Part shown: positions 34,284 to 42,034 of the stretch, in pieces
How the letters are laid out: each line of letters begins with the position of its first letter
Numbering within the stretch: the stretch's first letter is position 1
Source of the DNA: Lentzea sp. NEAU-D7
GTDB lineage: Bacteria; Actinomycetota; Actinomycetes; Mycobacteriales; Pseudonocardiaceae
Assembly (NCBI RefSeq): GCF_026242055.1
Contig: NZ_JAPJDL010000009.1
Location: 96,432 to 160,431, forward strand
Length of the DNA stretch: 64,000 nt
Reading direction: 5' to 3'
Notes under the pieces: model-generated
What the model was told of the DNA's origin: nothing
Seen by the model: only the letters and a program-made list of their open reading frames with translations
Databases searched by the model: none
Translations under genes and position numbers: made by a program

Positions 34284-35186
34284 GTGTCGGCAGTCAGCAC
34301 CGTGGTGGTCGTGACGTGGCGCGGCCGTGACCACATCACGGCGTGCCTGGACGCCCTCAGGGCCCAGAAGAGTCCACATAGGACAATCATCGTCGACAAC
34401 GCGTCCGACGACGGCACAGCCGAGCTGATCAGCGGACACGAGGTCGTGAGGCTGCCCCGCAACCGCGGTTACGCGGGCGGGCTCGCCGCCGTTCTCGACA
34501 TGGTCGAGACCCCGTACGTCGCGTGGCTCAACGACGACGCCGCACCGGACCCGTCGTGGCTCACCGAACTGGAGCGCGCCCTCGACGGCGATCCCGGCGC
34601 GGCCGCCGCGACCTCGTCGATCCTGCTCCTGGACGGCTCGACGCAGTCCGTCGGCGTGGCGCTGACGGCGGACGGTCACGGCAAGGACGTGGTGCTCGCC
34701 GGCCGCGAGGTGTTCGGGTTCTGCGGTGGCGCGGCGCTGCTCAGGACCGCGGAGCTCAAGGCCGCGGGCGGCGTCCCGGCGAGCTTCTTCTGCTACTACG
34801 AGGACACCGACACGGCCTGGCGGCTGCGGCTGGCCGGCCACCGGGTGATCTCGGTGGGACCGGCGCGGGTCCGGCACCGGCACGGCGCCAGCACGCGTCC
34901 GGGCTCGGTGCTCTTCCACCGCTGGAACGAGCGCAACCGGTTGCTGATGCTGCTGCGGTGTGCGCCCGCGGCGACGGCCTTCGCCCAGCTCGCCCGGTTC
35001 CTGGTGACCACGGTGCTGCTGCCGTTCCGCGGGAACGTCCCGGACGCGGCCAACTTCCGTCTCGGACTGCGCACCCGAGTGCTGGCGGAGGTGCTGCTCA
35101 GGCTCCCCGCCACGCTCGTCCAGCGGTTCAGGATCAGGACGACGGTCTCCCGCAGGAGCGTCTGGCAGGACTGGGCGGGCCGGTGA
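34284..35186 (+). CDS. Glycosyltransferase family 2
   Basis: A 300-residue GT-A enzyme: VSTVVVVTWRGRDHITACLD, then TIIVDNASDDGTAELISG, RNRGYAGGLAAVLD, YVAWLNDDAAPDPSWLTELE (metal site), and FFCYYEDTDTAWRLRLAGHR. These match rhamnosyl- or galactosyltransferase-like GT2 proteins of cell-wall clusters. The C-terminus has an amphipathic to hydrophobic stretch (FLVTTVLLPF) that may touch the membrane. It starts at GTG 34284 and is the first gene of a five-gene plus-strand run ending at 39831. The next start overlaps its stop as GTGA. Confidence 0.9.
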   Translation: MSAVSTVVVVTWRGRDHITACLDALRAQKSPHRTIIVDNASDDGTAELISGHEVVRLPRNRGYAGGLAAVLDMVETPYVAWLNDDAAPDPSWLTELERALDGDPGAAAATSSILLLDGSTQSVGVALTADGHGKDVVLAGREVFGFCGGAALLRTAELKAAGGVPASFFCYYEDTDTAWRLRLAGHRVISVGPARVRHRHGASTRPGSVLFHRWNERNRLLMLLRCAPAATAFAQLARFLVTTVLLPFRGNVPDAANFRLGLRTRVLAEVLLRLPATLVQRFRIRTTVSRRSVWQDWAGR

Positions 35187-35701
35187 GGGCGGCCTGGCTG
35201 TTGATCGGCGGCGGACTGGCCGGGCTGGCGCTCGGCGTCGGGGTGAGCATCACGCTGTCCTACGGGCTGGTGTTCATCGGCCTGCTCGGCGGCCTCGCCT
35301 ACGCCCTGGGCGTCAGCGGGCTCTCCCAGCGCAAGTGGATCGCGCTGCCCGCGTTCGCCCTCGGGCTCGCGGCGCCGCTCGTGCTGACGTTCGGCGTGCA
35401 CAGCGTGCTGATGCAGCGGATCGGGCACGTCGAGCGGTGCGCGGTCACGGCGGCCGACGAGCACCCCTTCGCCAAGTACCCCGGCGTCGACTACGTGCTG
35501 GCCTGTCCCAGCGGCGAGGTCGAGCTGGACCGGGACTGGAACGACCGCCTGAAGACGCGGGAGGCCGACGTCCTGACCGGACCGCCGCTGCGGCCGATGT
35601 TCGCGGACGAGACCCGGTGGAACCTCCTGCCGGTCACAAGCGTCCCCGCAGCGATGACTCTTCTCGTTCCGGTCGCGTGGCTGCTCAGGAAGCAGCCGTG
35701 A
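35183..35701 (+). CDS. Small membrane protein A of a tandem paralogous pair
   Basis: The protein has 172 residues, with hydrophobic segments near 4-24, 26-46, 52-77 and 152-168 and one exported loop of about 70 residues. The loop has cysteines at 86 and 108 (C-x21-C), which could form a disulphide, and the stretch PPLRPMFADETRW. The next gene has the same layout, the same C-x21-C spacing and a matching HPLMRPLLAERNDW, so the two arose by duplication. GTG 35183 overlaps the GT2 stop by four bases and its own stop overlaps the next start. No family is recognised. The context suggests a role in glycan assembly or export. Confidence 0.8.
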   Translation: MRAAWLLIGGGLAGLALGVGVSITLSYGLVFIGLLGGLAYALGVSGLSQRKWIALPAFALGLAAPLVLTFGVHSVLMQRIGHVERCAVTAADEHPFAKYPGVDYVLACPSGEVELDRDWNDRLKTREADVLTGPPLRPMFADETRWNLLPVTSVPAAMTLLVPVAWLLRKQP

Positions 35702-36249
35702 GGCGGCCAGCACCACTCATCGTGATCGGGCTCGCCGCCGTCGCCGCCGCGGTCCTGCTCGGTGCCGTCGTGCCCGAGCGGTACGAGCTCGCGGTGCTGG
35801 TGCCGTGCTGCCTGCTGTCGCTGGCGTTCGCTTGGGGCGTCGGCAAGCTCGGGCCGGCGTGGCTCGTGCTGCCCGCGTTCATGGTCGTGATCCCCGGCAC
35901 CGCGGTGCTCGTGGGCGACGGTCATCGCGCGTTGATGGACGTCCTCGCCACGCCCCGGACGTGCTTGATCACCAGCGTCGAGGACGTGCCGGGGCCGGAC
36001 AACCCGGTCTTCGCACACCAGGTCACCTGCCCGGACGGCGCCGAGCTGCGGATCGTCGTGCGGGGTGAGCAGGACAAGAGGATGCAGCCCGGTCCGGCCA
36101 CCGTCCTGCGGCACCCGCTGATGCGGCCGCTGCTCGCCGAGCGCAACGACTGGTCCGCGGAGTGGGTCTTCGGGGTGCCCCTGGCTGTCGCTTTGCTCCT
36201 GATCTGTGCAACCACACTGCGGGCGCGCAGAGTGATGAGGCAGGCTTAG
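35698..36249 (+). CDS. Small membrane protein B of a tandem paralogous pair
   Basis: The protein has 183 residues, with hydrophobic segments near 6-25, 30-48, 54-74 and 158-174. The exported loop carries cysteines at 89 and 111, the same C-x21-C spacing as in the preceding gene, and LMRPLLAERNDW in the same place as its LRPMFADETRW. Sequence identity between the two is otherwise modest, so the duplication is old. GTG 35698 overlaps the previous TGA by four bases. It sits three bases before the bifunctional glycosyltransferase gene. Function unknown. Confidence 0.8.
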   Translation: MRRPAPLIVIGLAAVAAAVLLGAVVPERYELAVLVPCCLLSLAFAWGVGKLGPAWLVLPAFMVVIPGTAVLVGDGHRALMDVLATPRTCLITSVEDVPGPDNPVFAHQVTCPDGAELRIVVRGEQDKRMQPGPATVLRHPLMRPLLAERNDWSAEWVFGVPLAVALLLICATTLRARRVMRQA

Positions 36250-36252
36250 CGC

Positions 36253-38739
36253 GTGGATCGAGCCTCGCTGCCCGTCGTGTCCGTCGTCGTCGTCAACTAC
36301 CGAGGTGCGGACGACACCATCACCTGCGTGCGCGGACTGGCCGACGTCGACTACCCGGCGGAACTGCTCCAGGTGATCGTCGTCGACAACGAGGCGCACG
36401 ACACCGCGCGGCTGCGGGCCGCACTGCCGGGCGCCGAGATCGTCACCTCGCCGGAGAACCTCGGCTTCGCGGGCGGCTGCAACCTCGGCGTCGAGCACGC
36501 CACGGGCGGGGTGCTCGCGTTCCTCAACAACGACGCCCGCGCGGACCGGAACTGGATCAAGGCCGCGATCAGGGTGTTCCACACCGAACCGGCGGTCGCC
36601 TCGGTCGCGAGCAAGGTCCTCGACTGGGACGGCGAGAAGATCGACTTCGTCGACGGCGGGCTGACCTGGTTCGGCATGGGCTACAAGCGGCACGCCGGTC
36701 AGGACGACGACGGCAGCCACGACGGCCCCAAGGACGTGCTGTTCGGCACCGGCTCGGCGATGTTCGTGCGGGCCGAGGTCTACCGCGAGCTCGGCGGGTT
36801 CGACGACCGGTTCTTCATGTTCTACGAGGACGTCGACCTCGGCTGGCGGCTCAACCTGCGCGGCTGGCGGGTCCGCTACGAACCGGCGTCGCTCACGTTC
36901 CACCGCCACCACGCGTCGATGAGCTCGATCCACGAGAGCCGGGAGCTGTACCTCCTGGAGCGCAACGCGCTCATGTCGCTGTACAAGAACTTCTCCGACG
37001 AGACGCTGGCCAAGGTGCTGCCGGCCGCGCTCGCGCTGTGCGTGCGCCGGGCCACGGCGCGCGGTGAGATCGATCCCGCTCAGCTGGAGATCACCCGCCG
37101 CCCGGCCGACCCCGCGTCCGACCGCGAGCCCGTCGGCGTGTCCCGCCAGGCGCTCGCCGGGTTCCTCGCGATCGACCAGTTCGTCGAGCTCATGCCGTCG
37201 CTGGCCGAGTCGCGCAAGGTCGAGCAGGCCGCCCGCCGGATGTCGGACACCGACCTCGTCCCGTTGATGCGCAAGGCCTTGGAGCCCGCCTATCCCCTGC
37301 CGCGCTACCTCGCCGCGCACGACGTCCTCGTGGACGTCCTCGGCCTGGAGGACGTGTTCGGCAAGCCGCGCAAGATCCTGGTGATCACCGGCGACGCCAT
37401 CTCGGACCGGATGGCGGGCCCCGCGATCCGCGCCTGGCACATGGCCGACGTGCTGTCCGGCGAGCACCAGGTGCGGCTGGTCACGACGAACCCGCTGTGC
37501 GCGCCGCCCGACGCGCCGTTCGCCATCGAGCGCGCCCGGCCGAAGGAGCTGCCGCCGCACGTCGCCTGGGCGGACGTGGTGGTGCTGCAGGGCCACGGGC
37601 TGGAGATGGTCGGCGAGCTGAAGAAGGAGTCGTCGACCAAGATCGTGGTCTGCGACATGTACGACCCGATGCACCTGGAAATGCTGGAACAGGGCAAGGA
37701 CAAGCCGGACGACAAGCGCGCCCTCGACCTGGCGGCCGTCACGAAGGTGCTCAACACGCAGCTCGAACGCGGCGACTTCTTCCTGTGCGCGTCGGAACGG
37801 CAGCGGCACTTCTGGCTGGGCCACCTGGCGGCGCTGGGCCGGCTCACGCCGACGTTGTACGACAACGACCCGACCACGCAGTCGCTGCTCGGCATCGTCC
37901 CGTTCGGACTGTCGGGCAAGCCGCCGCAGCGCACCGGCCCGGCGATCAAGGGCGTGGTGCCGGGCGTCACGGACGCGGACAAGGTCGTGATCTGGGCCGG
38001 TGGCGTCTACAGCTGGTTCGACCCGCTGTCGCTGATCGAGGCGATGGACCACCTGCGCCGGCGGCAGCCGTCCGCGAAGCTGTACTTCCTGGGCATGAAG
38101 CACCCGAACCCCGAGGTCCCGGACATGGACATCGCCGGCCAGACGCGGGCGTTGTCCGCGAAGCTGGGGCTGACCGGCGAGACCGTGTTCTTCAACGACG
38201 GGTGGGTGCCCTACACCGAGCGGCAGAACTGGCTGCTCGACGCGAGCTGCGGTGTCACCACGCACTACGAACACGTGGAGACCACGTTCGCGTTCCGCAC
38301 GCGGGTGCTCGACTACCTGTGGGCGGGACTCCCCATCGTCACCACGTCCGGCGACTCGTTCGCGGACCTGGTGCTGCGGGAGGGCTTGGGCGTCGTCGTG
38401 CCACCGGAGGACCCGGAGGCACTGGCCGGCGCGCTGGAGAAGGTGCTCTACGACGAGGAGTTCGCGGCCGCGTGCCGTGAGCGCATCGCCGTCGTACGCG
38501 AACGGTTCACCTGGGAGACGGCGCTCGCGCCGCTGGCCGAGTTCTGCCGCAACCCCAGGCCCGCCGCGGACCGTCTGCCCGGCTCCGCCCCCATGGTGCG
38601 CACACCGGGGCTGAGCAAGGCGGACAAGGTGAAGCGGGACCTGCAGCTGGTGCGCGAGTACCTGGACGCGGGTGGCCCGACCGAGTTGGCCAAGCGGGCG
38701 ACGGGGCGCCTGCGCAAGATCGCGCGTGGTGGCAGGTAA
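36253..38739 (+). CDS. Bifunctional fusion of a GT2 and a GT4-like glycosyltransferase
   Basis: The protein has 828 residues. Residues 8-235 form a GT-A domain: VSVVVVNYRGADDTITCVRG, VVDNEAHDTARL, ENLGFAGGCNLGVEHATGG, VLAFLNNDARADRNW and FFMFYEDVDLGWRLNLRGWR. A helical linker follows. Residues 375-770 form a GT-B domain: ILVITGDAISDRMAGPAIRA, VVIWAGGVYSWFDPLSLIEA, LYFLGMKHPNPEVPDM and LWAGLPIVTTSGDSFADL. The two catalytic halves probably add successive sugars to one acceptor. Such fusions occur in O-antigen and teichoic-type clusters of actinomycetes. GTG 36253 is three bases after the previous stop. The sugars are unknown. Confidence 0.88.
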   Translation: MDRASLPVVSVVVVNYRGADDTITCVRGLADVDYPAELLQVIVVDNEAHDTARLRAALPGAEIVTSPENLGFAGGCNLGVEHATGGVLAFLNNDARADRNWIKAAIRVFHTEPAVASVASKVLDWDGEKIDFVDGGLTWFGMGYKRHAGQDDDGSHDGPKDVLFGTGSAMFVRAEVYRELGGFDDRFFMFYEDVDLGWRLNLRGWRVRYEPASLTFHRHHASMSSIHESRELYLLERNALMSLYKNFSDETLAKVLPAALALCVRRATARGEIDPAQLEITRRPADPASDREPVGVSRQALAGFLAIDQFVELMPSLAESRKVEQAARRMSDTDLVPLMRKALEPAYPLPRYLAAHDVLVDVLGLEDVFGKPRKILVITGDAISDRMAGPAIRAWHMADVLSGEHQVRLVTTNPLCAPPDAPFAIERARPKELPPHVAWADVVVLQGHGLEMVGELKKESSTKIVVCDMYDPMHLEMLEQGKDKPDDKRALDLAAVTKVLNTQLERGDFFLCASERQRHFWLGHLAALGRLTPTLYDNDPTTQSLLGIVPFGLSGKPPQRTGPAIKGVVPGVTDADKVVIWAGGVYSWFDPLSLIEAMDHLRRRQPSAKLYFLGMKHPNPEVPDMDIAGQTRALSAKLGLTGETVFFNDGWVPYTERQNWLLDASCGVTTHYEHVETTFAFRTRVLDYLWAGLPIVTTSGDSFADLVLREGLGVVVPPEDPEALAGALEKVLYDEEFAAACRERIAVVRERFTWETALAPLAEFCRNPRPAADRLPGSAPMVRTPGLSKADKVKRDLQLVREYLDAGGPTELAKRATGRLRKIARGGR

Positions 38740-39831
38740 ATGGCGAGATCCCCGAAACCCCTCAAGGTGCTGCTCGACGGCACCCCCCTGCTCGGAAACC
38801 GCACCGGGATCGGCCGCTACACAGCGGCACTGGCGGAAGAACTGGCGTCGATGGCGGACGACGTCGACGTGCGGGCGGTGGCGTTCACCCTGCGCGGCTG
38901 GCGCGCGTTGCGGACGGTCCTGCCGCACGACGTGACGGCGCGCGGCCTGCCCGTCGCGGCACGGGCGTTGCGCCAGATGTGGCTGCGCGCCCCGTTCCCT
39001 CCCGTCGAGTTGCTGGCCGGGTTCACCGACGTCATGCACGCCACGAACTTCGTGCTGCCGCCGACCTTGCGGGCCGGTCGCGTCGTCACGATCCACGACC
39101 TGGCGTTCCTGGACTCACCCGGCGACCTGCCGGCGTCCGATCGGCGGCTGCCCGAGCTCGTCCGGCTGTCCGCCGGCCGGGCCGACGTGATCTGCACGCC
39201 GACCGCGGCCGTCGCCGACGTGGTGGCGGACCGGTTCTCCGTGCCGCTGGAGAAGATCGTGGTGACGCCGCTGGGCGTCGACCCCGCGTGGTTCGCGTCC
39301 CGTCCGCCGTCACCCGCGTTGCGCGGCCGGCTGGGACTGTCCTCGGAGTACCTGCTGTTCGTGGGCGCGGACGGGCCGCGCAAGGGCCTGGAGTACCTGA
39401 TCAAGGCGCACGCGTCCGACCCGTCGCTGCCGCCGCTGGTGATCGTCGGGCCCGGCCGGTCCGGCGTGGACGGCCGGGTGCTGCGGACCGGGTACCTGTC
39501 GGACGTGCACCTGCGGTCGGTCGTGGCGGGTGCCACGGCGCTGGTGCTGCCGTCGCGCGACGAGGGTTTCGGGCTGCCGGTGCTGGAAGCCCTGGCGTGC
39601 AACGTGCCCGTGGTGTGTTCGGACGTGCCCGCGTTGCGCGAGGTCGCCGGTGGGCACGCGTTGCACGTGCCCGTGGGAGACGTCGAGGCGCTGGCGGACG
39701 CGCTCGCCCGTGCCGTCGCGGCCCCGGCCACCCCCGAGGCCCAGGCTGAACGACGCGCGCACGCGTCCGGGTTCACCTGGCGGCGGTGCGCGGAGAAGAC
39801 GGTCGAGGCGTACCGGCGCAGCCGCGCCTGA
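38740..39831 (+). CDS. Glycosyltransferase family 4 (GT-B)
   Basis: The 363-residue protein has KVLLDGTPLLGNRTGIGRYT at the start (acceptor loop), RVVTIHDLAFLDSPGDLP, then the donor half with YLLFVGADGPRKGLEYLIKA and SRDEGFGLPVLEALACN carrying the E-x7-E motif. The ATG at 38740 directly follows the TAA of the fusion gene with no spacing, so translation is coupled. It is the last gene of the plus-strand glycosyltransferase run and is followed by a hairpin. Sugar and acceptor are unknown. Confidence 0.92.
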   Translation: MARSPKPLKVLLDGTPLLGNRTGIGRYTAALAEELASMADDVDVRAVAFTLRGWRALRTVLPHDVTARGLPVAARALRQMWLRAPFPPVELLAGFTDVMHATNFVLPPTLRAGRVVTIHDLAFLDSPGDLPASDRRLPELVRLSAGRADVICTPTAAVADVVADRFSVPLEKIVVTPLGVDPAWFASRPPSPALRGRLGLSSEYLLFVGADGPRKGLEYLIKAHASDPSLPPLVIVGPGRSGVDGRVLRTGYLSDVHLRSVVAGATALVLPSRDEGFGLPVLEALACNVPVVCSDVPALREVAGGHALHVPVGDVEALADALARAVAAPATPEAQAERRAHASGFTWRRCAEKTVEAYRRSRA

Positions 39832-39844
39832 GATGCTCGCTGGA

Positions 39845-39868
39845 GGGCGTCAGGAAACCCTGACGCCC
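39845..39868 (+). terminator. Hairpin ending the glycosyltransferase run
   Basis: GGGCGTCAGG and CCTGACGCCC form a perfect 10-bp stem with a four-base loop, 13 bases after the last glycosyltransferase stop. The remaining gap to 40035 shows no gene. Confidence 0.75.
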
Positions 39869-40035
39869 CAACGACTTCACCGAGAGTGCGGCCTCGGTGA
39901 ACGCTTGTCGAGCTGGCTCATCGACACCTGTCGCGAACCCGTGACAACAGCAACGCACTTCAGGAAGCGCTGCCGATCGGAATCCTCTGTCGCGGGACGC
40001 TGAGGGTTGCGCCCGGAATCGAACATGCCGAAAAG

Positions 40036-40061
40036 GGTCCCGCACTCGGAACTACGGGACC
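40036..40061 (-). terminator. Hairpin after rmlD
   Basis: GGTCCCG and CGGGACC form a seven-base-pair stem with a 12-base loop, seven bases beyond the rmlD stop. On the minus strand the stem is followed by CTTTTC, which supports a terminator. Confidence 0.6.
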
Positions 40062-40068
40062 AGACCGG

Positions 40069-40917
40069 TCACTCCAATGGCGCAGCACCGGCACGGGGAG
40101 CTACCACCCCTGCCCGAAATGCCTCCGAAAGGGCGCTGCGCCAGTGCGGCAAAGGGCGCAGTCCCGCCGCTGCCCACGCCGCGCCCGACAGCACCGAGTA
40201 GGCAGGTCGCGGGGCCGGGCGCGGGAAGTCCGCCGTGGTGCACGGCTGCACACGCGCCGGGTCGGCGCCCAGCTCCTCGAAGATCGCCCGTGCGAACCGG
40301 AACCACGTCGTCTGGCCGCCACCGGTCGCGTGCAGCAGACGCGTCGCGGGCAGCACCGAGACCAGTTCCAGCAGCCCGGCGGCGAGGTCGTGCGACCACG
40401 TCGGCGCACCGGCCTGGTCGTCCACAACGGACAGAGTCGGCCGCGAGGACTCCAGTGCCGCCATGGTCTTCACGAAGTTCGCGCCGTGCACGCCGTACAG
40501 CCACGAGGTGCGCACGACGTAACCGCCCGCTTCCAGCACGCGGTGTTCGCCTTCGAGCTTCGTGCGGCCGTAGGCGGACTTCGGGCCGACCGGGTCGGTC
40601 GTCTCGTACGGCCGCACGCCGTCGCCGGAGAACACGTAGTCCGTCGAGACCTGGACCATCGGGATGCCCAGGGAAGCGCACGCCCGCGCCAGCAGGCCGG
40701 GGCCGACGGCGTTGACCGCGAACGCGCGTTCCTCGTCGGTCTCGGCGGCGTCGACCGCGGTGTACGCGGCGCAGTTGATCACCGCGGAGGCGCCGGCCAG
40801 GTCGGCGGCCGTCACCGCGGTCACGTCCAGCTCGGCGGAGGACACCGCGCGGACGTCCGCGGACAGTGCGGCGAGGTCGTGGCCGAGCTGGCCACGACCA
40901 CCGGGAACGAGGATCAC
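40069..40917 (-). CDS. rmlD: dTDP-4-dehydrorhamnose reductase
   Basis: RmlD reduces dTDP-4-dehydrorhamnose to dTDP-L-rhamnose with NAD(P)H, the last step of the donor pathway for WbbL. The 282-residue SDR enzyme begins MILVPGGRGQLGHDLAALSA (glycine-rich dinucleotide loop), has VINCAAYTAVDAAETDEERA, VQVSTDYVFSGDG and the catalytic YGRTKLEGEHRVL (Y-x3-K). It follows rmlB by four bases on the same strand. rmlA and rmlC are not in this window. It is equivalent to Rv3266c. Confidence 0.96.
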   Translation of the reverse strand: MILVPGGRGQLGHDLAALSADVRAVSSAELDVTAVTAADLAGASAVINCAAYTAVDAAETDEERAFAVNAVGPGLLARACASLGIPMVQVSTDYVFSGDGVRPYETTDPVGPKSAYGRTKLEGEHRVLEAGGYVVRTSWLYGVHGANFVKTMAALESSRPTLSVVDDQAGAPTWSHDLAAGLLELVSVLPATRLLHATGGGQTTWFRFARAIFEELGADPARVQPCTTADFPRPAPRPAYSVLSGAAWAAAGLRPLPHWRSALSEAFRAGVVAPRAGAAPLE

Positions 40918-40921
40918 CGGG

Positions 40922-41908
40922 TCAGCCCTTCACCAGCGCGGCGCGCTCCTTGAGCGGCTCCCACCAGGCGCGGTTCTCGCGGTACCACTCGACCGTGTCG
41001 GCGAGACCGACGGTGAAGTCGACCTGCGGCGCATAGCCCAGCTCGGAGGCGATCTTGGAGATGTCGACCGAGTAGCGGCGGTCGTGGCCCTTGCGGTCCT
41101 GCACGGGCTCGACGGCCGACCAGTCGCGGCCCGTCGCCTCCAGCAGCTTCTCGGTCAGCTCGCGGTTGGTGAGCTCGGTGCCGCCGCCGATGTTGTAGAT
41201 CTCACCCGGCCGGCCGCCCTCGGCGACGAGCTGGATGCCGCGGCAGTGGTCGGCCACGTGCAGCCAGTCGCGCACGTTCAGGCCGTCGCCGTAGAGGGGC
41301 ACGTTCCTGCCGTCGATCAGATTGGTGACGAAGAGCGGGATCACCTTTTCCGGGAACTGATACGGCCCGTAGTTGTTCGAACACCGCGTGATGCTCACGG
41401 GCAGTCCGTGAGTGCGGTGGAACGCGCGGGCGAGCAGATCGGAAGAGGCCTTGGAGGCGGAGTACGGGGAGTTCGGTTCGAGGATGTGCGTCTCGGTCCA
41501 GGAGCCCTCCTCGATCGAGCCGTAGACCTCGTCCGTCGAGACGTGCACGAACTTGCCCACGCCCGCGTTCAGGGCGCCCTGCAGCAGCGTCTGCGTGCCC
41601 AGGACGTTGGTGAGCACGAAGTCCGCCGATCCCGTGATGGACCGGTCCACGTGCGATTCGGCCGCGAAGTGCACGACCACGTCGATGCCGCGCATCTGCT
41701 CGGCGACCACGGCGGCGTCGCAGATGTCGCCCTGGACGAACTCGAACTTGCCCGCGACCGGCGCGAGGTTGGTCTCGCTGCCCGCGTAGGTGAGCTTGTC
41801 GAGCACCACAACTTCGGCACCGGCGAACGCCGGGTAGGACCCGCTCACCAACTCCCGCACGTAGTGCGAGCCGATGAAACCGGCCCCACCTGTCACCAGT
41901 ACGCGCAT
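40922..41908 (-). CDS. rmlB: dTDP-glucose 4,6-dehydratase
   Basis: RmlB converts dTDP-glucose to dTDP-4-keto-6-deoxyglucose, the second step to dTDP-rhamnose. The 328-residue extended SDR protein shows MRVLVTGGAGFIGSHYVREL, VHFAAESHVDRSI, FVHVSTDEVYGSIEEGSW with the acid pair, and the catalytic NSPYSASKASSDLLARAF, then RCSNNYGPYQFPEKVIPLF. ATG 41908 has GAGAGGAA upstream. The mycobacterial segment has rmlD without rmlB at this spot, so the pairing here differs. Divergent from the first LCP gene. Confidence 0.96.
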   Translation of the reverse strand: MRVLVTGGAGFIGSHYVRELVSGSYPAFAGAEVVVLDKLTYAGSETNLAPVAGKFEFVQGDICDAAVVAEQMRGIDVVVHFAAESHVDRSITGSADFVLTNVLGTQTLLQGALNAGVGKFVHVSTDEVYGSIEEGSWTETHILEPNSPYSASKASSDLLARAFHRTHGLPVSITRCSNNYGPYQFPEKVIPLFVTNLIDGRNVPLYGDGLNVRDWLHVADHCRGIQLVAEGGRPGEIYNIGGGTELTNRELTEKLLEATGRDWSAVEPVQDRKGHDRRYSVDISKIASELGYAPQVDFTVGLADTVEWYRENRAWWEPLKERAALVKG

Positions 41909-42003
41909 GCCATTTCCTCTCGTGGTGTACCCCGACAGCAGTCTGTCACCTACCTGATCGCTGCAACCCACAGCAACGTCACGTCGTGTGACTTATAAAC
42001 GAC

Positions 42004-42026
42004 TAAACTCAGTGTGGTGGGGGAGG
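42004..42026 (+). promoter_or_regulatory. Candidate -10 box and ribosome site deciding the first LCP start
   Basis: TAAACT at 42004-42009 is a good -10 box, with transcription expected near 42016. GGGGGAGG at 42019-42026 then lies eight bases before GTG 42035. This supports 42035 as start over the in-frame GTG codons at 42014 and 42017. Confidence 0.45.
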
Positions 42027-42034
42027 AAACGGCT

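Noticed and set aside
35491..39096. A 1201-residue antisense frame across the glycosyltransferase genes
   Set aside because: It is a high-GC shadow frame opposite well-supported genes, with low-complexity His/Arg/Gln composition and no motif.
40008..40061. Possible minus-strand tRNA: a GGAATCGAAC stretch resembling a T-loop and a nearby hairpin
   Set aside because: The T-stem does not pair, no acceptor or anticodon stem can be built, and no CCA end fits. The hairpin is better explained as the rmlD terminator.
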